DNA from: Notamacropus eugenii
Taxonomy: Eukaryota; Chordata; Mammalia; Diprotodontia; Macropodidae
DNA length: 64,000 nucleotides
Reading direction: 5' to 3'
Assembly: GCF_028372415.1 (NCBI RefSeq)
Contig: NC_092877.1
Location: forward strand, 216,910,116-216,974,115
Numbering within the stretch: position 1 is the first letter of the stretch; the number at the start of each line of letters is the position of its first letter. The notes beneath the pieces were generated by a model that was not told where the DNA came from, made no database searches, and saw nothing but the letters and a program-made list of their open reading frames with translations. Position numbers and translations under genes: made by a program. Below are positions 55,560 to 64,000 of the stretch, one piece after another.

Positions 55560-55925
55560 AGCAGAAAAGAATTCTGAATTAGGTCTTTATGCTCTGAATG
55601 CAACTTTTCCCTCAGACGGAACAAAGCCTTCAGATAGAACATTGACTCTATCCCCAGAAGTCATTTCATCCTTGCTCCCTTACTGATTTTTCAATGAATG
55701 CTAGATAGAATGTGGTGAAATTATATGGCAGCCATCATAATATTCAATGAGCTGCTTGATGGGCCCAACACAGTTTTATTAATAGCAAAGTTTCTCTGTC
55801 TGGAAAATGTGATAGCACCTTGGTGGGGATGTAGGAGGCACCTAATCTTAATTTAAACCTGACAGGACTTAATCAGATGGGCTGCTTGTGGTTGATCTTT
55901 TTGCTGTGTTGTACACAAAATGTGT
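55560..55925. promoter_or_regulatory. Candidate conserved non-coding element
   Basis: A repeat-free 365-base block rich in homeodomain and TALE-type text: 'cctaatcttaatttaaacct' holds TAATC and TTAATT cores, next to a MEIS/TGIF-type CTGACAGG (55,858-55,865) and 'ggacttaatcagatgggctg'. It resembles ancient developmental enhancers. There is no open frame of note. Confidence 0.4.
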
Positions 55926-55953
55926 ACAGAAAAATCTATGTACAGAAAAATCT
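55911..55953. repeat. Small hairpin and 16-bp tandem duplicate
   Basis: GTACACA-AAA-TGTGTAC forms a perfect 7-bp stem (55,911-55,927). It overlaps a tandem pair of GTACAGAAAAATCT-type units spaced 16 bases apart (55,924 and 55,940). Confidence 0.8.
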
Positions 55954-56189
55954 GGAAGTACTGATATGGGTTAAATAAAACCCATATGCCAGTTTTGCAG
56001 TCTTGTATATACTCTGAAAGTTTAGAGGAATAAAACTATCTCGTGATTTTTAGGGAAAATAGCTTGCCAGGAGCTATGCCTAACAATTCCAGATCTGCCA
56101 TTGATTTATTTCTTGTGTGCCTTTGGTCATGTCATAATGAAAGGCTTAAATTTCCTTTTGTTTAAATGACTACTACTAGTAGAGGTCAT

Positions 56190-56390
56190 CACTTAAATCC
56201 TGACTGACACTTATCAGCTAGGTGACCATGGCCAATTCGCTTAACCCTTCTATGCCTCAGTCTTATCGTCAGTGAAATGAGGACAATAAACTTGTAGTAC
56301 CTAGCTCACAGAGTTGTTGTGAAGAAAATATTTTATAACTTTAAAGGATTATAGAAATATGAGTCAGAGAAATTATACCTCAGAGATTTG
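56190..56390 (+). repeat. MIR-type SINE
   Basis: 'acttatcagctaggtgacca', 'tggccaattcgcttaaccct', 'cctcagtcttatcgtcagtg' and 'tacctagctcacagagttgt' give a clear core and tail. Confidence 0.85.
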
Positions 56391-56748
56391 ATTGATATCT
56401 GTAAAGCATTCATTCTTATTAGCTACTGTAAAACTCTTGCCACATAGTAGGTCATCAGGAGCATAGTTGGTCAATCAGTATCATGATGATTTTTAGGAAT
56501 GAAATAATACTTTGAAAGAATATGAACAAGTGCCAATCAAGATAATTAACTAACATCTATCCAGTGGCAATCTTATTCTGTTTGTATCAGTTTTCTCCAG
56601 TATTGAAAAGTGGAAACAGACTTTCTCTGTGAGCTTGGGTTTGAACTTTTTCCTTGTGATTTTCAAAAGTTTCCAAGCAAATCTGAAGCCTAAGATTCTC
56701 CCTCTTCATTTATAAATATCATCCCATGTCTACATATACCAAAAGAGG

Positions 56749-56792
56749 TTGGATGGATATGTACTTGTGTTTGGATGGATATGTGCTTGTGT
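56749..56792. repeat. 22-bp tandem duplication
   Basis: Two adjacent 22-bp units beginning TTGGATGGATATGT, with a single difference between them. Confidence 0.95.
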
Positions 56793-56944
56793 TTGCCCAA
56801 GGACAGCAGCAAAGGAAAGAAGGTTAGAGAGATGGAATTCAAACCAATCTTTCTTTATTTTTCGCTGTGCTATGTCAAATAAGCATTTGGATTTTTTTTT
56901 TTTAATTTGCTGATGAGCTGTTTTGGCATTGCATAGACACAGCA

Positions 56945-57192
56945 ATAAACAGCCTGGAGCAGCTTTTCTCAAAGTCCTCAAAGCAATTCCCCCTCCAACT
57001 GGGAGACCATAGAAATCCACAAGGTCAAAACTATTTTCATAATAACATTAAGATGCTTTCATTGTTTCTAACTGAATAAATATCAATAGATATAACCTAA
57101 ATAAACAAAAGCTCTTGGGGGAGGAGAATTGTTAATAATTTTTAAGAGCATAAAAGGGTCCCAAGAACAAAAAGTTTGAAAACTTCTGGTCT
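56945..57192 (-). mobile_element. DNA transposon fragment, probably hAT, mammal-wide family
   Basis: Ends 'caaaaagtttgaaaacttct' then 'ggtctaga'. Interior 'tatcaatagatataacctaa', 'ataaacaaaagctcttgggg' and 'aataatttttaagagcataa' match a family I remember from other mammals in the same order. No transposase frame. Confidence 0.6.
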
Positions 57193-57194
57193 AG

Positions 57195-57290
57195 AGCAAT
57201 CAATCAACAAACAATTCTTAAGCACAAATAACAATATCTTAAGCGTACAAGTCAGGCAATGTGCTGGATATCTTGGATGCAACTATAAAA
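57195..57290 (-). repeat. LINE L2, 3' end
   Basis: 'caatcaatcaacaaacaatt', 'cttaagcacaaataacaata' and 'caggcaatgtgctggatatc' follow the reversed L2 terminus. Confidence 0.6.
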
Positions 57291-58234
57291 ATGAAACGAG
57301 AAACAACGTATGTGTATACACCCACAAATGTATATGTGTTTACAGGATATCTACAAAAGAAATACCAGGTAATTTGGAGGGCAGATACTAGCAGCTGGAA
57401 GAAGCAGGAAAGACCTTTGAGCCTTTCTTGAGTCTCAATGATATTTGAGCCAAACTTTGAATGAAATAAGGATCCTAAGAAGCCGAGCTGTCTGCCAACT
57501 TCTTGACTCGCCTTAGTGATAGTGTGATCTTTCAAAACAAGGACAAAACAACAACTCAAGTTGTCTAATTTTTTTTCAGCTGACTTAATATGCCATTTTC
57601 TTGGGTGGGGGGAAAACCTACTTGAAACTTTAGGGGAAAAAAATCAATTTTATTTTGGAATAAATTTGCCTGTGTGTAATTTGAGTATCCTTTGTAGGAT
57701 TTTTTTTTTTTATATAATGGCTTTACCCTGTCCAAAATAGTTACATGGAATACACACGCACACACACACACACATGTGCACACACTACGATTGTCAAAAC
57801 AATTTGAAAAACAATGTCAATGTACAAAAATGAAACCCTTTGACTTGATTATTTTTTAATGGCCCTGATTATCTGATTCTTTTCCATATTTAACTTTGCA
57901 AAGGTAGCAGACACAACTTGAGAAAACAATGTATGCTAATATGTGAGTTCATATACATACAATATAGAAAAATGTTTTCTATAAACCATAACTATGACCA
58001 CTTCTAGTTATAGAACACAAAATACACAACATTCTCCATATCCGTGATATTTCAGTTCCCTTACTTTTCACCCTATCAGTAAAATTGTGGGTACATATAC
58101 CCTAATATATTTACATTTACTTATAAAATAATAAAATTGTTATTGTGAATGTATAAATATGCACATACGATTATTATGTACAGTATAAAACTCACACAAA
58201 AAAATTAAAATGACAAAAAAGAATGGGAGGAGGA
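57291..58234. other. Mostly unassigned; short RTE/SINE tail
   Basis: 'gatctttcaaaacaaggaca' followed by 'aaacaacaac' at about 57,526-57,555 resembles the 3' tail of RTE-type SINEs. A (CA)n tract lies at 57,751-57,786. Confidence 0.4.
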
Positions 58235-58650
58235 AATAACATATGATCCTAGAGTCAATAGGGACCTCCTAGAGTTGATCAAGTAGAAAAGTGACATGAG
58301 GACCTGCACTTTATAAAAATCACATTGGTCGCTATATGGAGAATGGATTGGAGAAAGCAAAGACTTGAGGAAAGCACGCCAATTAGGGGCTATTACAATA
58401 ATCCAGGTGGAAATAGGTGATAAGGTTCTGAACTAGGGTTGCAGCTCCGTGAGTAGAGGGAAGAGGGAGGGAGATACCTTGGAGGGAGAAATTACAAAAA
58501 TTGGTAATTGACTATATCTGTGGAGTGAGGGAGAGGAAGGCAGTGAAAATAATACCAGAGTTGAGAACTTTGGTGACTGCAAAGATAAGGGTTCCCCTCT
58601 ATAGTAACATGGAAGTTTGGGGAAGGGATATGTTTTAGGCAAAAGATACA
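58235..58650 (-). repeat. LINE L2, ORF2-end part
   Basis: 'ggcccctaattggcgtgc' region and 'gctattacaataatccaggt', 'ggaaataggtgataaggttc', 'agctccgtgagtagagggaa' and 'ttggtaattgactatatctg' are the reverse complement of the L2 ORF2 end in order. Confidence 0.75.
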
Positions 58651-59189
58651 GTAGAGTCCTGCTACATACATCATAATTTATCTTCACATGCTCATTGTAC
58701 AGATTTCACTTTTTCCCATCCATAATGAAAAGTAGAGAGGAAGGTCTTTTACCAGTCTCTGTGTTGAAGGTCAAAGCCTGCCCACTAAAAGGCACTTGCC
58801 TCAGCTATGAACTGATCTGGAGGAATAAATAATAGAAATGCTGAGGCTCAGAAATTTTCCCAATGTATACCTGTACAACTGCCTTTGTGGATTCCTGGAG
58901 AGTAGTTAAGTTAGAACTACATTCCAACACTTATACTTAGGTTAGAAGGAGGAATAGCTGGTGTTGTCTTAGTAAAGGATAATAGGAAGATAACAGAAGT
59001 TTAGGGAATGAATGGATGTAGTTGTGTCAGAGATACATGCTTATAATTCACTATCACTGGGAAGTTCATATGTGAGCTTCTGCCATTCGTTGATCACATA
59101 ACCCTTGGGGTTATTCCATGGCTCTCACTCTGGTCTATATCATGGCATAATTTTCTAGATAGATAATATTCTCATTTTAATACATAATT
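58651..59189. other. No recognised feature
   Basis: No gene or confident repeat. Confidence 0.4.
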
Positions 59190-59440
59190 ATGACAGTGAA
59201 TAAAGAATTGACCTTAGGTTCAAGAAGATTCCCACCCCCATACAAATATTCTCACCATGTGACCCTAGGCAAGTCCCATAACCTCTTAGCATCCTAGAAA
59301 ATTCTCTGAGACTGTATGTTATATAAGAGGTACTGGTGTGCACTGTTCAAGAGAGCTTCCTCATTGGAAATTCCCAATAGAATTATAGGTGGGGTCTAAA
59401 AAAATAAAAATTAAAAACAAAAGCCTATGCCTAGGAAAGA
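59190..59440 (+). mobile_element. Mar1-type CORE-SINE, near full length
   Basis: 'tgtgaccctaggcaagtccc', 'cctagaaaattctctgagac', 'gtactggtgtgcactgttca', 'gagagcttcctcattggaaa' and 'ttcccaatagaattataggt' run through to an A-rich 3' end. The 3' half is specific to the marsupial Mar1 group. Confidence 0.75.
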
Positions 59441-59944
59441 GCAACTACAACAGTTTGCTCCAGGGAAGTCTCTACCAATGAATCAAAGTGTGGACAAGGC
59501 TTCCTACTAGTTTGAAAAACAATATTCAGTCATAACTGGAAGAGATTTCACAATGAGGCCTACTTCTACTGGCATTTAGCCAACACATTTTTCCCTCATT
59601 CTCAGATGTCCAGGTAATACACAATAATATGCAAGATAGTCTCAGATATATTGCTAAATCCATTCTAAAGAGCCATGTCTATGAATTTCTGTGACTAAGG
59701 TAAGGGAGGGGTAGATTTGGAGGGTGAGGGCCTGAGCACAGAAGGACAAAAGATCAAGTTTCAGAGACTGGGTAGAGGAAATGTACCCTGAGACAATGGA
59801 GTTTGGACCCTCTAAATTCCTCTGTCCTGGTGAAGAGCCTGTCCTAGTATTTATATAATCCTAAGCTTTTGGCCTTCTCCCATCAGTGTACACAATGCTA
59901 TGAATGAGGTAAGATTAGTATCGATAATGACTAATATTTATACA

Positions 59945-60072
59945 GCACCTATCTCCTTCATTAGAATGTGAGTTCTTTGAATAGAAGAACCAATAGTTCT
60001 GCCTTTCTTTGCATCCCTTACACCTTCACATGGTGCTTGGAACACTTGTTAAAGTGTGAACAATTATTTGTT
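59945..60072 (+). repeat. LINE L2, 3' end
   Basis: 'ttagaatgtgagttctttga', 'ctttctttgcatcccttaca' and 'acatggtgcttggaacactt' then 'caattatttgttgacttga'. Confidence 0.7.
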
Positions 60073-60094
60073 GACTTGACTTTAAATTGAAGAA

Positions 60095-60297
60095 ACTGCT
60101 TGATATACACCTTCTCATCTGATTCTCACAACCCTGTGGGATAGGAGCTAGTATTATCCTTTTTCAGATGATAAAACAAACAGAGAAAGGTCTAATGACT
60201 TGGATGGCATCACACAGATGAAAGCATATGGGGTAGAATTTGAACTCAGGTCTTTTGTAGCCATGTTTAGCACTCTAGCCACCATTCCACTTAACTC
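60095..60297 (-). repeat. MIR/THER-type SINE
   Basis: 'tctgattctcacaaccctgt', 'gggataggagctagtattat', 'gaatttgaactcaggtcttt' and 'agcactctagccaccattcc' are in reverse order, near full length. Confidence 0.85.
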
Positions 60298-60815
60298 CCA
60301 TTTATAAAGTACCATAAGGTTCCCATTGTGATTTCATCAGAACCAAATTGTGGGTTAGGTAATAAAAGTTTTATAATACCCATTTGACAGATCAAGAAAC
60401 AGATGTAGAGGATAAGAGATGTGTTTGTGGCTTTGTGTTCATCCTTCGTTGCCAAAGACGACCATGCCATCAGAGAAATAATGACATGACTTGCACTTGA
60501 CTTTGTTTTGAGTGAGGGAGGGCTGTGTAGGTCACCAGCCTCACTTCTCCACAGTCATCTGAATCCAGTGACCACATGTTCATCAGGATGACTGGAGATG
60601 ACCCAGGACGAGGCAGTTGGGGTTAAGTGACTTGCCCAAGGTCACACAGCTAGTGAGTGTCAAGTGTGTGAGGTGAGATTTGAAGTCAGGTCCTCCTGAC
60701 TCCTGCACTGGTGCTCTATCCACTGCATCACATAGAGGAACGAGAATATAAAGCAGGTCGCCAGGTCTCCTGACAATATGTCTAGTTCTATTTCCACTAA
60801 ACAGCGTTGTCTGAA
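60298..60815 (-). repeat. MIR-type SINE split by a composite SINE
   Basis: Left part 60,298-60,424 ('catttataaagtaccataag', 'acccatttgacagatcaaga') and right part about 60,736-60,815 ('ggtcgccaggtctcctgaca', 'ttctatttccactaaacagc') read as one MIR around the insertion. Confidence 0.65.
60425..60735 (-). mobile_element. Composite CORE-SINE with RTE-derived 3' part
   Basis: RTE-like part ('ttcatccttcgttgccaaag', 'acgaccatgccatcagagaa', 'gagtgagggagggctgtgta') is fused to a CORE-SINE body ('gttggggttaagtgacttgc', 'ccaaggtcacacagctagtg', 'gtcctcctgactcctgcact', 'ggtgctctatccactgcatc'). Both halves are well preserved, so it is younger than the MIR it interrupts. Confidence 0.85.
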
Positions 60816-61514
60816 GTATGACAACAGCAGGACATACTGAGGCATAGGTGGATAGGCTCAGTGATAAGGAAAGTTGGGAGCCTTCCCAAAAATTCTTGAG
60901 GCAAACATTTTAAAGAGAGCTTACAGAAGTAATTGCTATAGTAAGCCTGGATATGCAAGATATGGAGTTTATTATTTTCTTTGATAACACTGAAAATGTT
61001 TTAGGTCATCTTAAAATTATATTTTTTTCCAGAAATAATAAATACAGCTCCTTCAATTTTTGCTACAGCTTATACTCTTGAGAGTTGTGTTACTCTTTGT
61101 TTAATTGAGTTGCACCCCTTTGAAGGCAACATGCCAAAAAAAAAAACACTTTTTAAAATTTGTTTTCGAGGGTTTTTTTTTTAACATTTTAGTTACAATA
61201 GCTGTAAGGGTGGCCAAGCTGATAAGAAAGGAAAAAAAAAATTACTAAAAGAAAAATCCTTGAGCCAGATAGGAAAATAACCCAAAGGGGAATTTTAGTC
61301 CTAGTGAATATTAAAAACTCCATGGAATTAAAGCTTTGGAACTAAACTTTTTTTTTCCTACAATGTTTTAAATAGAAGTCTAATACTGGGTTTTTTATTA
61401 TTCTTTATATAAAAATAACAGTTTAACCTTCTCTCTTAACACAGGAAGTCTTCCTACCTGTGAGGTTACTTTATCTCCCCTGCCCAATTTATTCTCTCCA
61501 CAGGTGGGGTCTAG
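60816..61514. other. No recognised feature
   Basis: Several A- and T-homopolymers (61,136, 61,171 and 61,231) but no element identified. Confidence 0.4.
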
Positions 61515-61705
61515 AGAATCTAATGAATTTGCTGTCAGGGGACCTAAGTTCAAATCCTGACTCTTCCATTTACTCCTTCTGCGACTTTGGACAAGTCACA
61601 TAAGCTTTCTGGATATCAGTTTTCTCATCAACAAAACTGAGGGTATTGGATGAGATGATAGCTAAGTTTTCTTCCAACTGGAAACCTATTAAATCTATGG
61701 ACTAG
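61515..61705 (+). repeat. MIR/THER2-type SINE
   Basis: 'gacctaagttcaaatcctga', 'tgcgactttggacaagtcac', 'tcagttttctcatcaacaaa' and 'ttcttccaactggaaaccta' are in order. Confidence 0.85.
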
Positions 61706-62084
61706 CACCTGTCATGAGTCACTGCCAATCCCCAGTAACTTGAACCATGAAGTATCTGGCACCAGATCTCCCTGGCCTCACACAGATCCTCACAGACAAA
61801 TATTGACCTGTAAAAGAACTTCTCCTCCCTTGAGATATGAAAGATGAGATTCATCTTCCTTGGAACAGAGCCCAAAATCGTGAGTCATAGGAAGCACACA
61901 AACTCATAACACAGAAGGGGGCCTGGCCACAGAACATTGGGAGGGTCCAGCTTCACAGTTTAAAAAAAAAAAGCAAATATGAGATCCCTAACACTTTATC
62001 ACTCAGAGATACAGTTCTGCACATGGCTGTATTAGTTTGAAAAGTGGCCAGATTCTAGAGTCAGCACAGAATGGTGTTTTAAGT
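61706..62084. other. No recognised feature
   Basis: Nothing supported; a poly-A run lies at 61,962-61,972. Confidence 0.4.
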
Positions 62085-62200
62085 TCACTTTTAAAAGTGG
62101 TTAAACACTGTTGGCAATACTTAGGAAAATGCTTAGCACATGATGGGTGCTTAATTAATGCTTTTTGAATGAACGAACTAATGAGTGAACGAAAGATCAT
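62085..62200 (+). repeat. LINE L2, 3' end
   Basis: 'gcttagcacatgatgggtgc' then 'ttaattaatgctttttgaat' and GAACGAAC/GAACGAAA-type end units mark the L2 terminus. Confidence 0.65.
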
Positions 62201-62568
62201 TATTGAAGCATTGCCACAGATGTGGGTCATGCACCCAGGATGTTTACAATTACTCTAGTTGTTCAGAAACCAGCCACAGTCGTGACAGCCCTGTTTCCCT
62301 GTAGCTAAGTCTTCCCCGACCCCATAGTATAGTACATGAAAAGAAGCAGTGGTCATCTTCTGATAGCAAGATTACCTCCCTTTTCCTAAAGTATAGGTAT
62401 TTTTTCTCCAATGCTACTATTAGGACAAAAGTTTTCTGATCTTCAACCAAGTTAATCAAACCTCAGAGTCACAAAATGACTGAAGGACCTCTTCTTATCT
62501 CCAGAAAGTGGGTGGGTCAAGGAAATTGGACCTTACACTGTTCAAGAACTTTTGTGTGTGTGTGTGCA

Positions 62569-62599
<31 letters not shown>

Positions 62600-63129
62600 T
62601 TAATGTACAGAGGACAAACAGTTTCTGTGAATAAGAAGTTGGCTGAAAAAGTTCCAGGGCTTAAGAAGGAAGTGTTTTAACAATAACGGTAACAAAAATG
62701 AAGCATCAGTAAATACCAAACTTCAAAAGTGGAACCACTGTAGTATGTTTGATAAGGTAGTTAAGGAAGCATGGAGAATAGAAGAGATACTACCTACAAA
62801 AAATTTGTTTGAGGCCAGAGGCTAGTACAGAAGTGATGTGCTAATGGGCTTAGAGTCCAAAGGCCTGATCTGAAGTATTAAGTCTATCAAATGAGTTATG
62901 TAGATAAACTTGGCCAAAGCATTTAATGCCTCTCAGAGAAAGATATACTTGACAACACATACAATGTGAAATAAACATAAGCTTTTGTTGCTAAAGTCCA
63001 ATCAAAATTATCTCCCAAGCGAAGTAGCATGACTCAGATATTCTCAGTCACAAAGGACATGTGTTACAATTCAACTGGACAAAAATCTGTTCCACATTTT
63101 CACCATTTTGTAAGATACCATACTGGGTG
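62201..63129. other. No recognised gene; one microsatellite
   Basis: A (TG)n tract with a CATGTA interruption lies at 62,553-62,599. Otherwise unassigned. Confidence 0.45.
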
Positions 63130-64000
63130 TTGTGAAGACAAAGAAAAAAATCAGCATTTTTATATTTACCAACAAACTCTTAGCGGAGAGACAGAAAGGG
63201 AAATTTTATTTTAAATAATTAGAGAAAATACAAAATACTTGTAAGTACACCAACTAAAACATACACAGGAACCATCTAAAAACAAATACAAAACACTTGT
63301 TATGTAAATAAAAATAGACATAAATCATTGGGGAATATTTATTTTTCATAGTTTGGCCAAGTCAATACGAAAAAATAACATTACTAACTTATTCAATACG
63401 TGCCATACCAATCAAGCTACTAAAAAATTACTTTATAGAGCAAGAAAAAAACTTAGTCAAATTCATTTGAAAGAACAAAAGGTCAAGAATCTCAGGAGAA
63501 ATAATGGAAGTAGGGGAGGGGGGCTTAGCAGTAGCAAATATCAAGTTACACCTAAAACAGAAATCATCAAAATAATTTAGTAGTGGTTAAGAAACAGGGA
63601 AGTTAATCAGTGTTAGGAACACAACATATAAAAGGAAACAAAGCTCAGTAATTAGTGTTTGACAAATTCAAAGACTGTGGATCAAAATCTCACTATTTGA
63701 CAAAAACTACGAGGTAAGTTAAAAAGCACAAATAAGATATAGATGAGCATATCATACTGCATATCAAGAGCTCCACCAAGTATATAAATAACAGATTTAA
63801 AGCATAGCTTCATAAATATATTAGAACAAAGAATAAATAATTTTTCAAATATATATTATATATAAGATAAAAGCTCATACTGCAATAAATGATAAATGAA
63901 CATAGAAGATGAAATGGACAATTTTGATTACGTAAAATGAAAAGATCAGTGTGGATAAAATTAGAAAGGAAACTTGTAACCGGGGGAAAATCTTTGCAAC
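63130..64000 (+). mobile_element. L1 ORF2 fragment running off the window
   Basis: The text follows L1 ORF2 downstream of the RT domain. The forward frames contain NYFIEL-like and IHLKEQKVKNLR (compare FIWKNKRSRIS in related L1s), then SSKYQVTPKTEIIKII, and later DKFKDCG-like and 'aatggacaattttgattacg'. There are several stops and indels. It is incomplete on the right because the window ends. Confidence 0.8.

Noticed and set aside
1..64000. Search for tRNA, rRNA, snRNA (U6, 7SK), CRISPR arrays, phage or bacterial features
   Set aside because: No such sequence was recognised by eye. All tRNA-like text belongs to SINE heads, and the repeats are eukaryotic retroposons.

Overview
The window looks like marsupial chromosomal DNA, intergenic or deep intronic. 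No protein-coding exon, tRNA, rRNA or bacterial feature can be supported. The assignment rests on the repeats. There are many CORE-SINEs of the MIR/THER/Mar1/WSINE type, including one with an exact 12-bp target-site duplication. There are also composite SINEs carrying an RTE-like part, L2 and L3/CR1 LINEs still readable over hundreds of bases, marsupial-type L1 3' ends, and an ORF1-only L1 relative (HAL1 type). The DNA is AT-rich. The longest open frames are about 95-160 codons. That is roughly what chance gives in AT-rich sequence of this size, and the longest one (158 codons) is a decayed L2 reverse transcriptase. Family names come from my memory of consensus sequences, not from a database search, and boundaries are usually good to about 10-20 bases.

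Layout. 0-13.9 kb: old L2, L3, RTE-like, hAT-like and SINE copies, with two nested insertions (an L3 split by a SINE at 9.4-10.0 kb; a MIR split by a palindromic hAT-like element at 10.1-10.5 kb). 13.99-18.99 kb: a 5-kb block with no repeat I recognise, including a GC-rich, CpG-dense stretch at 15.15-15.62 kb, a SOX/POU composite site and a CTCF-like site. This is the best candidate for conserved regulatory DNA. 19-29 kb: scattered SINEs, two further candidate conserved blocks (19.9-20.4 and 23.1-23.5 kb) and one possible degenerate retrocopy (25.6-26.15 kb). 29.7-34.7 kb: a stacked insertion series in which an L2 is split by an LTR and by an L1, the L1 is split by a second LTR, and that LTR is split by a HAL1-type element. 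34.7-42.2 kb: a long L2, a candidate regulatory patch at 37.84-38.17 kb, five consecutive same-strand SINEs, and a 2.7-kb dead L1. 42-50 kb: L3 and L2 remnants, an AAAG microsatellite, and a 66-nt polyadenylated mini-insertion inside an L3. 50-64 kb: a long inverted repeat predicted to fold into a 63-bp hairpin (52,828-52,973), a candidate conserved block at 55.56-55.93 kb, a hAT-like fragment, more L2 and SINE copies, and an L1 ORF2 fragment that runs off the right edge.

Function. Nothing here forms an operon or pathway. What could be functional is cis-regulatory DNA (the repeat-poor blocks) and possibly a small structured RNA (the 52.8-kb hairpin). The remainder is a layered record of transposition.
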